Of a stretch of 64,000 nt of DNA, positions 50,918 through 60,480 are shown piece after piece. The notes under the pieces were generated by a model. The model worked only from the letters and a program-made list of their open reading frames with translations. It ran no database searches and was not told the origin of the DNA. Position numbers and translations under genes: made by a program. Every line of letters begins with the position of its first letter. Within the stretch, counting starts at the first letter, position 1. Source of the DNA: Chloroflexi bacterium 54-19 (GTDB lineage: Bacteria; Chloroflexota; Chloroflexia; Chloroheliales; Chloroheliaceae); contig MKTJ01000092.1 in assembly GCA_001898225.1 (NCBI GenBank), forward strand, positions 19,107 to 83,106, in the 5' to 3' direction.

Positions 50918-52597
50918 ATGACCTTGAACTGGTACGAGCCTGAATTGACCAACTTTTTAAAGGACAATCGCACACTCTCACGCCAACCGGGACCGCTTAC
51001 TTCAGCCCGGCGTTTCGGGTTTACCCGCCTGACCCTGGTGAAGGGGGCGGCTATCCTGCTGGGATTGCTCGGACTGCTGGAAATCGGGCGGGCTTTCCTG
51101 GCCCTGTTCGCCCCGGTCGTCATTGACTATTGCGAGATGACCGTGGGCGGAGCGGTGGAGCAACTCCGGCAAGGCTACAGCCTGAAAGAAATGTACGCCC
51201 CACCCGGCGCGGCCTACGGGATGCCGGGAGTGCAGTACCCACCCCTCTTTATCCTGCTGGTCTGGGCTTTTCAAAGCGTAAGCGGGTTAGGTATCTTCCT
51301 GGCCGAAAGGCTGGCAGCCTGGTTTTTTTACGCCGGGGCCGGGGCGCTGGTGGGCCTTATCGTCTGGAAGGAGAGCGGGCAGAAGGTAACCGCCCTTATC
51401 AGCGCCGGGCTGCCTTTTTGCTTTTGGAGCGTTATAATCTTCGCCCACGCCGCCCGCGTTGACCCCCTGGCCCTCTTTCTGAGTTTGCTGGCGGCTTACT
51501 GTTACCGCCGCGCCCAACCCAACTTTTTAAACCTGGCCCTGGTGGCGCTGGTGGCAGCCCTGGCCTTTTTCAGCAAACAAACTTACCTGGCCGTTACGGC
51601 GGCGGTCTTCCTTGACCTGTTATTTTCCCCGGCAGCAAAGCCGGAGACACCTGCGCCCTGGCAGGTTGGCTTTTTAAAGAAAATCAGCCGGAGCAGCCTC
51701 GGAAAGGCGGTCACGTTCGCCGGGCTTTTTGTGCTCTGGGTCGGGTTGGGGTTCGGGCTGTTCGGCGGGCTCTCGGCGGGCGAAATCTTTGGCATTTTCG
51801 ATCCCTCGCGGGCCGGTAGTTTTATCTTCGATAAGGCTCCCGGTTTTGTCGGCTACTTCCTGCTCGACCATCTCCCCCTGATCGGGTTGGCCCTGGTTTC
51901 GCTGGTAATCCAGTGGCGAAAAAGGCAGCGGTTCTGGGTCTTTTACACCCTTTTCGCGGCCCTGGCCTGTGTCACTATCATTAAAGACGGCGCGGTTGAT
52001 TACTATTTCAACGAACTGGCCTACCTGCTGGCCCTGGCGGTCGGGTTACTGGTGGCGCATCTTCAAAACCCCCAACAGGCGACCGCCCCAAACGCCGGGC
52101 TTGCAAAGACAAAGAAAAAAATCTCTAGCGCGAAATGGGTCGGCCCGGCCCTGGCGGTCCAGGTGGTGATAGCCCTGGGCATGTTCGTCTTCTGGAGCCC
52201 CTGGAAAGATTTCAACGCTTCCCAGGCCGCCTACGAGCAGGGGTTGGCCCTGGTAAACCAGGCTTACCGGGAGGAGGCGAGCGGCGGTAAGCCACCCCTG
52301 GTGCTGGTGGACAGTTTTCTTATAGAAACGGGCCGCGCCAGACAGGTCGGGGACTATTTTATCTACTCGGTCCTGCTGCGAAACGGCAAGCGCGACGCCA
52401 CGCCCCTGGTAACGGACCTGGAAAACCGGCGTTACGGCCTTATAATCACCGAAACTTTTAATCGCTGGCCGCCCGAAGTTGAAGCGGCCCTGGCAAAAGG
52501 TTATAATCCCGGCAGCATTACTCGCTCTGATGGGCAGACCCTTTATTACGTTTACCGGGCCAAACCTGGCCCGGCTTTGAGCAGGGATGACCCCTGA
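50918..52597 (+). CDS. Polytopic membrane protein, GT-C/ArnT-like glycosyltransferase
   Basis: A 559-aa protein (start ATG 50918) with about ten transmembrane helices and a C-terminal soluble tail of about 110 residues. The first external loop has DYCEMTVGGAVEQLRQG followed by GVQYPPLFIL, resembling the acidic loop and Y-P-P motif of PMT/GT39-type glycosyltransferases. Later helices resemble FWSVIIFAHAARVDPLALFLSLLA of polyprenyl-phosphate mannosyl/arabinosyl transferases. The open frame extends to 50738, but that 60-residue extension is outside the membrane domain and overlaps the likely promoter. It stands between the leader-peptide gene (divergent) and ppc. Confidence 0.75.
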   Translation: MTLNWYEPELTNFLKDNRTLSRQPGPLTSARRFGFTRLTLVKGAAILLGLLGLLEIGRAFLALFAPVVIDYCEMTVGGAVEQLRQGYSLKEMYAPPGAAYGMPGVQYPPLFILLVWAFQSVSGLGIFLAERLAAWFFYAGAGALVGLIVWKESGQKVTALISAGLPFCFWSVIIFAHAARVDPLALFLSLLAAYCYRRAQPNFLNLALVALVAALAFFSKQTYLAVTAAVFLDLLFSPAAKPETPAPWQVGFLKKISRSSLGKAVTFAGLFVLWVGLGFGLFGGLSAGEIFGIFDPSRAGSFIFDKAPGFVGYFLLDHLPLIGLALVSLVIQWRKRQRFWVFYTLFAALACVTIIKDGAVDYYFNELAYLLALAVGLLVAHLQNPQQATAPNAGLAKTKKKISSAKWVGPALAVQVVIALGMFVFWSPWKDFNASQAAYEQGLALVNQAYREEASGGKPPLVLVDSFLIETGRARQVGDYFIYSVLLRNGKRDATPLVTDLENRRYGLIITETFNRWPPEVEAALAKGYNPGSITRSDGQTLYYVYRAKPGPALSRDDP

Positions 52598-52720
52598 AAT
52601 GAGTTTCGACTTTGAAAAGTTAGAATAAAAAATTACAACAGCGCTGTTGAGGTTGAGAGATTCTGCCGGGTCTTAAACAAGGGCGTCACCCGGTTAATTT
52701 AGAGATAAAGCAGGGAACAG

Positions 52721-55693
52721 ATGAAAACTGATAAAAGCCTCTCCGGCCAGATACCGGGCGTCCCGGCACCCCGCCAGCGCGAACAGGATGTCCTACAGAT
52801 TGACGACCCGCTCCGGGCCAGTGTTAGCATGCTTGGGCGTATCCTGGGTGACGTGCTGGTCGAACAGGGTGGCCCGGCTTTGCTGGATAAAGTCGAGGAA
52901 ATCCGCAAGCAAAGCATCGAACTGCGCGACGAATTTACCCCCGAAGGCCAGCAGGCCCTGCTCGAAAGCTGCGCCCGGATGGACCTCGATTTAACCTTCA
53001 AGTTGGTCCGCGCCTTCACCCAGTATTTCCACCTGGTCAATATCGCCGAAGAACGAGGCCGCCTGCGGACCCTCGAACAGCGCGAACGCAAAGAATGGCC
53101 CGAACCACGCGGCGAAAGTATCGGGGCAGCCCTCAAAGAGTTAAAAGAGGAAGGTGTCCCGGCCTCGGAAATTCGGCGGTTGCTGGGCCGGATGTTGATT
53201 GAGCCGGTCTTTACAGCCCACCCGACCGAAAGCCGCCGCCGCTCGGTCCTGGAACATCTCGAAGAAATCGAAAGACTGGTCGAAAAGCTCGACCACCAGG
53301 ATTTAACACCTTCCGTCCGGCAAGAAGCCGAGGAAGCCCTGCGCCGGAGCGTCAGCGTCCTCTGGCAAACCGACGACATTCGCCCGACCCGACCGACCCC
53401 ACTCCTGGAAGTGGCAAACGTCCTCTACTATTTCGAAAACTCGATTTACGGGATGGTCCCGCAACTCTACCGCGACCTGGAAGCTGCCCTGCTAAAATAT
53501 TATCCCGGCGAACCCTTCATGCTGCCGGTCTTTTTGCGCTTTAACAACTGGACCGGGGCCGACCGCGACGGTAACCCCTATATCACGGCCAGGGTGACGG
53601 CCCAGACCGCCCGCTGGCAGAAAGATACTATTCTCAAGCTCTACCAGAAAAGTCTCGCCAAACTCAGCACTTATCTGAGCAACAGTTCGCGCCGGGCCAA
53701 GGTCTCCAACACTCTTTACGACTCGCTGATGCAAGACCGCCAGCGCATGCCCAAACTGGCAATCGAACTGGAACAGCACAGTTTCTATGAAGCTTATCGC
53801 CAGAAAATCTCGTATATGCAGGAGCGGTTGCGCCTGACCATCGAGCATAACCAGGCCGGTTCGGACGCCGCTATCGCCGCCTTGAAGATTGGTGTCCCGC
53901 CTTCGACCGCCGGGCGCAACCTGGCTATCGGGGAGGAATGGGAACGGGCCGCCCTCTACCGCTCACCCAGCGAACTGCTGGCCGACCTGGCCGTCATTGA
54001 GGAAAGCCTGCGGGAAAACGCCGGGCAGCGCATCGCCGACGGACCGCTCTCCGACCTGATGACCCAGGTACAGGTCTTTGGTTTCCACCTGGCCGGGTTG
54101 GAGGTGCGCCAGCATAGCGGCAAACACGCCGCCGCCCTGGCCGAAATTTTCCAGCGAGTAGGTCTCTGTGACGACTATTTGAGCCTGTCCGAGGACGAGA
54201 AGTTCGAGTTACTTGAACGAGAAGCCCGCAACCCCCGGCCCCTGCTCCCGACCACGCTCGATTTCAGCCCCGAAACAAACGAGGTTATCGAAACTTTCCG
54301 GGTAATGCGCCGCATGCAGGAGGAAGTCAGCCGGGAGGTCTGCGAAAACTACGTCATCAGCTTTACCAGCCAGGCCAGCGATATTCTGGCGGTCCTGCTG
54401 CTGGCAAAAGAGGCCGGTATTGTACGTATCCAACCGGGCGCGACTCCGGAAGAACCGGAGATTGAGTGCAACCTGCATATCGTCCCGCTTTTCGAAAGCG
54501 TGGAAGACCTCCGCAAGTGTCCCGACCTGATGCGAAAGCTCTACCGGACACCTATCTACCGCCAGGCCCTGGCCGCCTTCAATTTCATGCAAGAGATCAT
54601 GATTGGCTACAGCGACAGCAACAAGGACGGCGGCTTTTTGACCTCGAACTGGGAACTTTACAAGGCCCAGAAGGCTATCGCGGCGGTTAGCTCGGAGGAT
54701 GGGATTGATTTAAGGTTCTTCCACGGGCGCGGTGGGGCTATCGGGCGCGGCGGCGGTCCGGCCAACCGGGCCATAGGGGCCCAGCCTGCCGGGACGCTCA
54801 ACGGTCGCCTGAAGGTTACCGAACAAGGCGAGATTATCTTTGCGCGCTACGCTAACCCGGCTATCGCCCACCGCCACCTCGAACAGGTGACAAACGCGGT
54901 CATCCGGGCTACCCTCAGCCCGAAGGTGCGGGCCGGGCGCGTTGACCTGGAAGAAGCTCGCGCCAAAGTTATGGAGGAAGTCAACGAAACGGCCCTGCTG
55001 ACTTACCGTCGCCTGGTCTACGAAAACCCGCGCTTCCGCGACTACTTCCTGGAAGCCTCGCCCATCAGCGAGTTAAGCCGCCTGAACATGGCCTCTCGCC
55101 CGGTCAGTCGCGGGGTCGGCACCCGGATTGCCGACCTGCGGGCCATCCCCTGGGTCTTTAGCTGGACCCAGAACCGCCACTACCTGCCGGGCTGGTACGG
55201 GGCCGGGTCGGGTTTCCAGAAAGCCCTCTACGGCGAAAACGGCGAACCCAGCGCGGAGCGGGTCGAGACTTTCCGGGCAATGTACAACGAATGGCCTTTC
55301 TTCCGCACTCTGCTAGATAACGCCCAGCGCAGCCTGGGAGCCGCCGACCTGAATATTGCCCGGCTCTACTCGTCGCTGGTTGAGGATGCGGCGGTGCGTG
55401 ACGAAATCTTTGGGGAAATCGAGGCCGAATACCGCCGCCTGGTCAACGCGATTTTGCTAATCACGGGGCAATCGGCCATCCTCGACAGTATCCCGGTCCT
55501 GCAAAGGTCAATCCGGCTGCGCAACCCTTACGTGGACCCGCTCAGTTTCGTCCAGGTCAGCCTGTTAAAACGGCAGCGCGAGGAGTGTGGCCCCTCGGTC
55601 ATTGACGAGGACCGCGACCGCTGCGACCAGATGATGGACATCATTCTGCACTCGATTAACGGAATTGCTGCCGGGGTCCAAACTACCGGCTAA
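52721..55693 (+). CDS. ppc: Phosphoenolpyruvate carboxylase
   Basis: Carboxylates PEP to oxaloacetate, replenishing the TCA cycle. The 990-aa length fits bacterial PEPC with an extended N-terminus. Catalytic His167 is in VFTAHPTESRRRS. The second signature is FHGRGGAIGRGGGP with adjacent YSDSNKDGGF, and the terminal G-x-x-x-T-G region is intact (GIAAGVQTTG). Residues 20-45 are an added amphipathic start. ATG is preceded by CAGGGAAC. It is single, with a hairpin after the stop. Fumarase lies 3 kb downstream, so two anaplerotic/TCA steps are near each other. Confidence 0.95.
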   Translation: MKTDKSLSGQIPGVPAPRQREQDVLQIDDPLRASVSMLGRILGDVLVEQGGPALLDKVEEIRKQSIELRDEFTPEGQQALLESCARMDLDLTFKLVRAFTQYFHLVNIAEERGRLRTLEQRERKEWPEPRGESIGAALKELKEEGVPASEIRRLLGRMLIEPVFTAHPTESRRRSVLEHLEEIERLVEKLDHQDLTPSVRQEAEEALRRSVSVLWQTDDIRPTRPTPLLEVANVLYYFENSIYGMVPQLYRDLEAALLKYYPGEPFMLPVFLRFNNWTGADRDGNPYITARVTAQTARWQKDTILKLYQKSLAKLSTYLSNSSRRAKVSNTLYDSLMQDRQRMPKLAIELEQHSFYEAYRQKISYMQERLRLTIEHNQAGSDAAIAALKIGVPPSTAGRNLAIGEEWERAALYRSPSELLADLAVIEESLRENAGQRIADGPLSDLMTQVQVFGFHLAGLEVRQHSGKHAAALAEIFQRVGLCDDYLSLSEDEKFELLEREARNPRPLLPTTLDFSPETNEVIETFRVMRRMQEEVSREVCENYVISFTSQASDILAVLLLAKEAGIVRIQPGATPEEPEIECNLHIVPLFESVEDLRKCPDLMRKLYRTPIYRQALAAFNFMQEIMIGYSDSNKDGGFLTSNWELYKAQKAIAAVSSEDGIDLRFFHGRGGAIGRGGGPANRAIGAQPAGTLNGRLKVTEQGEIIFARYANPAIAHRHLEQVTNAVIRATLSPKVRAGRVDLEEARAKVMEEVNETALLTYRRLVYENPRFRDYFLEASPISELSRLNMASRPVSRGVGTRIADLRAIPWVFSWTQNRHYLPGWYGAGSGFQKALYGENGEPSAERVETFRAMYNEWPFFRTLLDNAQRSLGAADLNIARLYSSLVEDAAVRDEIFGEIEAEYRRLVNAILLITGQSAILDSIPVLQRSIRLRNPYVDPLSFVQVSLLKRQREECGPSVIDEDRDRCDQMMDIILHSINGIAAGVQTTG

Positions 55694-55750
55694 CAAGCCA
55701 GCTTGGTTTATAGCCAGCCTGTTGTTGTATAGCTAACTTATTTTATAATG

Positions 55751-55783
55751 ATGCCAGGTATTTTACAGAATGCCTGGCATTTT
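55751..55783 (+). terminator. Terminator after ppc
   Basis: ATGCCAGG (55751-55758) and CCTGGCAT (55773-55780) pair perfectly around 14 nt; TTT follows. It lies 57 nt after the ppc stop and 29 nt before the next start. Confidence 0.65.
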
Positions 55784-55808
55784 CACGAAAAATATTTGAA
55801 AAGGATTT

Positions 55809-56375
55809 ATGGAAGAAAAAGAATTAAACTGGGGCCTGGCCTATTTCGACCGCTTCGTTAAACTTTTCGGCAATCCCATCAACCAGCAAATCTGGGATAA
55901 AGAGGGGTATGCCTCCCTCCAAATCCTCACTTTCGCGCCTTCGTCCGACCTCTTGATTTTCGCTTCTATCGGGCTGACCCTTTACCCGGAAAGACTCGGC
56001 GGCACCTACGAGGTCTTCCTGGCGGCGGCTGACCGTTTGAGAGATGCTCCTAACATTTTAGGGCGCGTCCTTACAATAATGCTCGAAAAAACTATCTCGC
56101 TGGGGCCGGGCGCTTTTTATCCAATTGAAAAAATGTTCCCCGACTTTAGCGCGGCCACCGGGAAGACTGCTCTCTACTTTACCGATCCCGCCGGGCTCGA
56201 TGAACTGGCAACTGTCCGCATAAACGAAAGTGAACAGGGCAAAATCCTGGTAGGTATGTTTATTTCGGCGGCGGAACTGGCGTTTTTAGAAGAAAATGGG
56301 GCGACAAAATTTGAAGAAGCTTTGACCCGGGCCAGGGTTGACCCGGCGGACATGAACCGGAAGTCTATATTTTAG
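55809..56375 (+). CDS. Suppressor-of-fused (SUFU) domain protein
   Basis: A 188-aa protein resembling the suppressor-of-fused-like domain family. Features supporting it: an N-terminal SLQILTFAPSSDLLIFASIGLTLYP beta segment (in parts), a YEVFLAAADRLRDAPNILG middle and a C-terminal VGMFISAAELAFLEENGATKFEEAL with the characteristic helical cap. In bacteria these proteins are found in polymorphic-toxin immunity contexts, but here no toxin gene is beside it. The function is uncertain. ATG follows AAAAGGA. It is flanked by the ppc hairpin and a dispersed repeat. Confidence 0.7.
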   Translation: MEEKELNWGLAYFDRFVKLFGNPINQQIWDKEGYASLQILTFAPSSDLLIFASIGLTLYPERLGGTYEVFLAAADRLRDAPNILGRVLTIMLEKTISLGPGAFYPIEKMFPDFSAATGKTALYFTDPAGLDELATVRINESEQGKILVGMFISAAELAFLEENGATKFEEALTRARVDPADMNRKSIF

Positions 56376-56390
56376 CATCAAGTATTAACT

Positions 56391-56501
56391 GACTGTACTA
56401 TTCGCCAACGGCGCTGCCCACAAGGAACCCTACGGGCTAGATTCCGCCAATGCGACACGCCAGTGTGACTGCGACTACGCGGCGTGCGACGCGAAATGAC
56501 A
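56391..56501 (+). repeat. Dispersed intergenic repeat, copy D
   Basis: Shares GACTGTACTATTCGCCAACGG with the core of the other copies (one or two changes), then GGAACCCTACGGGCTAGATT as in copy A, and ends GAAATGACAA (56492-56501). The left terminal inverted end is missing. It fills the gap between the SUFU and thiN genes, which are convergent. Confidence 0.6.
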
Positions 56502-56509
56502 AACATTAA

Positions 56510-57196
56510 TCAGGCCGGTCCGAAGCGGTGAATAACCAGTAGCAGCCCTTCCTCGAAAGTGACCGAGGCAGTCCCGGTGGTAAAGACGTTGCTGATACCA
56601 CGGGTCGGGCCGATATAGAGCGGTTCCCGGCGTAAAGGGTAATAGAGGTTTTCGGTCAGGATACCCCTGGCTTCGGGGGTCAGTGGTATCAGGCTCAGTA
56701 TGTCGCCCGGTTGGCCCGGCAGTTCCAGGGTTTGACCGCCCCGCAGCACAAAAACTTCTTCCTGTTCGGCCAGCAGCCGCACTTTGGCCCCGGCCTGGAC
56801 CAGTTGGGGCGCGGCCAGCAGATAAATGTTGCCGAGGGTATGGTCCAGCCGCCCACCCAACCCGCCTAGGATAGTTATCTCCTTCGCGCCCCGTTCGAGG
56901 GCGGTCAGGAGGGCCAGTTCGAGGTCGGTTTCGTCTTTTTCGGCAGGGACCACCCGCACTTCCACGCCGGGGCGGGCTGCTAAAGTTTCGAGGGTAGCCG
57001 GTGAGATACTATCCATGTCGCCCACCAGGAGGTCCGGCGTCAGGTCCCAGGCCAGGGCTACTTCACCGCCTCCATCGGCGCAAATCAAAAGCGCGCCATC
57101 CGAGACCGCCCCCTTCGCAAAGGCGTAAAGCCTGGATGATATTTCCCGGTTCTCGATAAAGCCGATTATAACGGCTTGCTCTCTCACCCTCGCCAA
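56510..57196 (-). CDS. thiN: Thiamine pyrophosphokinase
   Basis: Converts thiamine plus ATP to thiamine diphosphate. Family signatures: ICADGGGEVAL (37-47), GDMDS at 59-63, KDETDLELAL at 87-96, GGLGGRLDHT at 111-120 and the C-terminal TRGISNVFT substrate-binding segment. The length of 228 aa is typical. The start is TTG 57196, with AAGGAGA about 5 nt upstream; a GTG three codons later is an alternative. It stands alone on the minus strand. Other thiamine genes are not seen nearby. Confidence 0.9.
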   Translation of the reverse strand: MARVREQAVIIGFIENREISSRLYAFAKGAVSDGALLICADGGGEVALAWDLTPDLLVGDMDSISPATLETLAARPGVEVRVVPAEKDETDLELALLTALERGAKEITILGGLGGRLDHTLGNIYLLAAPQLVQAGAKVRLLAEQEEVFVLRGGQTLELPGQPGDILSLIPLTPEARGILTENLYYPLRREPLYIGPTRGISNVFTTGTASVTFEEGLLLVIHRFGPA

Positions 57197-57282
57197 GTTG
57201 TCTCCTTATCCCTTCAGACCCTCGAAATGAAATTCGTCCCGGCTTTCGCGGCAATACTACCACAACCCCCGCCAGACGCAAA

Positions 57283-57316
57283 TAATTAAAAAGACTATTC
57301 CCTGTTTCGGGAATAG
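57283..57316 (-). terminator. Terminator after the MFS gene
   Basis: CTATTCCC (57295-57302) pairs with GGGAATAG (57309-57316) around a 6-nt loop. Read on the minus strand the stem is followed by CTTTTTAATTATT, a good intrinsic terminator for the MFS transporter transcript. Confidence 0.8.
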
Positions 57317-57375
57317 CCTTAATTTTACAGGCCGATAATTTACTTTTACTACTTACTCCCGGCCTGACCGCCCGG

Positions 57376-58674
57376 TTAGTCCAGGTCAGGGCTGGCAGTG
57401 GATACTTCGAGGGTCGCCCTGGAAGTTTCGATACGGGTCGCGAAAGGCTCCGGTTGGGCAATCTCGGCGGGCATGCGTTCGCGCTTCTGGAAAATGGCGA
57501 CACCCACCATTACCACCACCCCCAGGATTCCAAAGAACCACCAGCAAAGACCGGGCAGGTTATTTTGAAGACCCACGTCATACAAAAAGCCGCCCAGGAA
57601 ACTACCAAAGACCCCGCCAAAGCCCATCGCCAGCGAGCTAAACCCAAAATAACTTGCCATGGTCGCTTCTGAAGCGTAATCCGAAACCAACACCGCTACC
57701 ATCGGCTCGACCACCAACCGCCCCAGCGCGTACAGCACCACGCAAAAAAGCAAAAAGATAAAACTGCCCGCGAAACTGACCAGGAACATCCCGACCCCGG
57801 CCACCAGGGTCCCCAGGCCAATCAGGGTTAACGGCTTGAAGAAGCGGGCCAGCATGCGGATTACCAGGAATTGCAGGGCTATATTGAGACCGCTATTGAT
57901 GAGGTACACATAGCTGATACCGTCCTCGGAGCCGCTCAATTTGGTCGAAACCAGGGGCAGTGTGATGTTAATCTGGCTGTAAATCGAATAATAGCCGACC
58001 AGAAGTACCGTTATAATGACAAAGGGGCGGTCGTGCCAGACCGTACCGATATTGGAAAACATCTGGCCCAGGCCGCGTTTACTCTTATCCCCAACCGTAG
58101 CGATTGATGGCACGAAAAGGAGCAGCACCACGAAATTTATAATGTACATTGCCGCCGAGATAATCCCGACCGTCGTAAAGTTGACACTCAGGAGGGCAAT
58201 CCCGGCCAGCGGCCCGGTAGACATGCCCAGGTTCCCGATGGTCCCGTTGAGCGAAAAAATGGTTTCTTTCTTATAGCCCTTGGAGAGCGAGGCCAGGGCC
58301 GCCTTGCCGCTCGAATCGAAGAATGCGCCCCCGATGGCCGAAACCGAGGCCGAAAGTATCAGGGTCAACACGTCCGAGGCGAAAGCCAGCCAGAAGAACC
58401 CGGCGGCCCGGATTAACATGCCGAGCATCATCATCAGGCGATAACCGGCCCAGTCCGAAAGAGCCGCCGCGAAAAGACCGAGGCCGAACTGCACGAACTG
58501 GCGCACCGCCAGGACTACCCCGGCGATGGTCGCGCCGAGCATCAAATCGTCCGTGATATGAACCGCCAGGAGCGGCATCATCATAAAAAAGCCGAACCAC
58601 ATAATGCCGGTGGTCGCCAGCAGTACCACAATGCTGCCGGTATGGCGGGGAGTGCCGATAGATTCTTGTGTCAA
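57376..58674 (-). CDS. MFS transporter
   Basis: A 432-aa major facilitator with twelve predicted helices. The MFS loop 2-3 motif is DWAGYRLMMMLGMLIRAAGFFW, and the loop 8-9 counterpart is visible in ARFFKPLTLIGLG. Similar to the multidrug/TetA-like branch. I choose the TTG at 58674 because a sigma-70 promoter with -10 at 58735-58740 lies just upstream; the longer frame to 58764 would begin inside its -35. The substrate is unknown. Confidence 0.88.
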   Translation of the reverse strand: MTQESIGTPRHTGSIVVLLATTGIMWFGFFMMMPLLAVHITDDLMLGATIAGVVLAVRQFVQFGLGLFAAALSDWAGYRLMMMLGMLIRAAGFFWLAFASDVLTLILSASVSAIGGAFFDSSGKAALASLSKGYKKETIFSLNGTIGNLGMSTGPLAGIALLSVNFTTVGIISAAMYIINFVVLLLFVPSIATVGDKSKRGLGQMFSNIGTVWHDRPFVIITVLLVGYYSIYSQINITLPLVSTKLSGSEDGISYVYLINSGLNIALQFLVIRMLARFFKPLTLIGLGTLVAGVGMFLVSFAGSFIFLLFCVVLYALGRLVVEPMVAVLVSDYASEATMASYFGFSSLAMGFGGVFGSFLGGFLYDVGLQNNLPGLCWWFFGILGVVVMVGVAIFQKRERMPAEIAQPEPFATRIETSRATLEVSTASPDLD

Positions 58675-58734
58675 ATAAACCTGCCTGTTACCTGTTAAAT
58701 ACGAGCTTGCCCTGTTGAGAAAAAACCTATTTCT

Positions 58735-58764
58735 ATAATACCCTTTCTGGCCTAAATGTTTCAA
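58735..58764 (-). promoter_or_regulatory. Sigma-70-type promoter of the MFS gene
   Basis: On the minus strand TTGAAA (58764-58759) is followed after 18 nt by TATTAT (58740-58735). Transcription would start near 58728, giving a leader of about 54 nt to TTG 58674. The -35 and -10 boxes are both close to consensus. Confidence 0.6.
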
Positions 58765-58839
58765 TCAATAGTTGCTATAAATGGATTATTTATTTTTATC
58801 TTAATATTCAAGATTATAAACTAGATGATTTTCCTCAAA

Positions 58840-58869
58840 TTGGCAGACATTCGAGGCAGGTGTTATAAT
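58840..58869 (+). promoter_or_regulatory. Sigma-70-type promoter of the fumarase gene
   Basis: TTGGCA (58840-58845), an 18-nt spacer and TATAAT (58864-58869), a perfect -10. Transcription would start near 58876, about 97 nt before the ATG at 58973. It is divergent from the MFS promoter, which is about 75 bp away. Confidence 0.7.
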
Positions 58870-58972
58870 CGGCAGGCAAGCGGATAACTAAAATAAGAAT
58901 TTTTAAAAAGTTTTCTTCCCAATTCTTTAGTTTTTTGAGATTCCCTTGAAAGAAAAGAGGTTAGACTCTGAG

Positions 58973-60427
58973 ATGAGTAGCACCGACAAACCAAAGGTTA
59001 ACAACGAAGTCCGCCCTGGCGCAACCAGGCTTGAAAAGGATAGCATCGGCGAACTGGCCGTGCCGGTCGAAGCCTATTACGGCGTCCAGACCATGCGCGC
59101 TATCCAGAACTTCCCGATTAGCGGTATCCCCATGCCAGCCCGTTTTATCCAGACCCACGCCCTGCTCAAAAGGGCCGCCGCCGAAGTAAACCACGACCTC
59201 GGCCAGCTTGACGATAAACTTTACCAGGCTATTACCCAGGCTGCCAGCGAGATTGAAGCGGGCGGTTTTGCCGACCAGTTCCCGATTGATATTTTCCAGA
59301 CCGGCTCCGGCACCTCGACCAATATGAACGTCAACGAGGTTATCGCCAGCCGCGCCAACGAATTGCTCGGCGGCAAACCCGGCGACAAAAGCCCGGTCCA
59401 CCCCAACGACCACGTGAACATGGGCCAGTCCTCGAACGATACTATCCCGACCACCCTTTACCTGAGCGCCCTCATCCCGATGGAGCAGGACTTGCGCCCG
59501 GCCCTCAAACTGCTGGAAGAATCGCTGCGCAAAAAATCGGTGGAATTCTGGGATGTTATCAAGACGGGCCGGACCCACCTCCAGGATGCAACCCCGATCC
59601 GCCTGGGCCAGGAATTTCTCGGTTACGCCGGGCAAATCGAACGCGCCCAGAAACGCCTCGACGACGCCAAACGCGAACTGAGCGAGGTCGCTCTGGGCGG
59701 GACCGCCGTCGGTACGGGCGTCAATATGCACCCTGAATTTGCCAGGCGCGTCCTCGCGAAAGTCAGCGACTGGCTCGGAATGGAAATCCGCGAGAGCGAT
59801 AACCACTTCCAGTCCCAGAACGCCATTGACGGGGCCGTCCTCGCCAGCGGCGTGATGAAAACTATCGCGGTCAGCCTGATGAAAATCGCCAACGACTTCC
59901 GCTGGATGGCCTCCGGGCCACGCGCCGGTATCGGGGAAATCATCGTCCCGGCAGTCCAGCCCGGCTCGTCCATCATGCCGGGTAAAGTCAACCCGGTTAT
60001 CGCCGAATCGGCCACGATGGTCGCGGCCCAGGTCTTCGGCTACGACACCACGATTACTTTGGCCGGACAGTCGGGCAACTTCGAGCTAAACGTAATGCTC
60101 CCGGTAGCCGCCTACAACCTTTCCGAACAAATCCGCCTGCTGGCTAACACCTGCCGCAACCTGGCGGTGCAGTGCGTGGATGGCATCGTGGCGACCGACC
60201 AGGGTATCAAAATGCTCGAACAGGGCTTGCTCCTGGCGACCCCGTTGGCCCCGGTCATCGGCTACGACAAGACCGCCAACATCGTCAAGACCGCCCTCAA
60301 GACTAACCGGACTGTCCGCGAGGTCGCCAAAGAGCTGAGCGGACTGCCCCAGGAAGAACTCGATGTCCTGCTCGACCCGGCGGCAATGACCGAACCGGGC
60401 GTGCAGACCGGCAGCAGCGGGGGTTAG
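58973..60427 (+). CDS. fumC: Fumarate hydratase class II (fumarase/aspartase superfamily)
   Basis: Interconverts fumarate and malate in the TCA cycle. The superfamily signature GSSIMPGKVNPV is present, as are TGSGTSTNMNVNEVIA, VHPNDHVNMGQSSND, KTGRTHLQDATPIRLGQEF and GGTAVGTGVNMHP. The early YYGVQTMRAIQNFPIS resembles aspartate ammonia-lyase, while FRWMASGPRAGIGEI is fumarase-like, so aspartase activity is the alternative; I favour fumarase. Start ATG 58973 follows AAAGAGGTT; an in-frame TTG at 58946 has no binding site. A strong promoter lies upstream. The last 10 residues are an unconserved Gly/Ser tail. Confidence 0.85.
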   Translation: MSSTDKPKVNNEVRPGATRLEKDSIGELAVPVEAYYGVQTMRAIQNFPISGIPMPARFIQTHALLKRAAAEVNHDLGQLDDKLYQAITQAASEIEAGGFADQFPIDIFQTGSGTSTNMNVNEVIASRANELLGGKPGDKSPVHPNDHVNMGQSSNDTIPTTLYLSALIPMEQDLRPALKLLEESLRKKSVEFWDVIKTGRTHLQDATPIRLGQEFLGYAGQIERAQKRLDDAKRELSEVALGGTAVGTGVNMHPEFARRVLAKVSDWLGMEIRESDNHFQSQNAIDGAVLASGVMKTIAVSLMKIANDFRWMASGPRAGIGEIIVPAVQPGSSIMPGKVNPVIAESATMVAAQVFGYDTTITLAGQSGNFELNVMLPVAAYNLSEQIRLLANTCRNLAVQCVDGIVATDQGIKMLEQGLLLATPLAPVIGYDKTANIVKTALKTNRTVREVAKELSGLPQEELDVLLDPAAMTEPGVQTGSSGG

Positions 60428-60480
60428 TCGTTAGTTTCTAACCGGATATAAAAATTCTTTTCAATGGAGAGGAGAACCCG

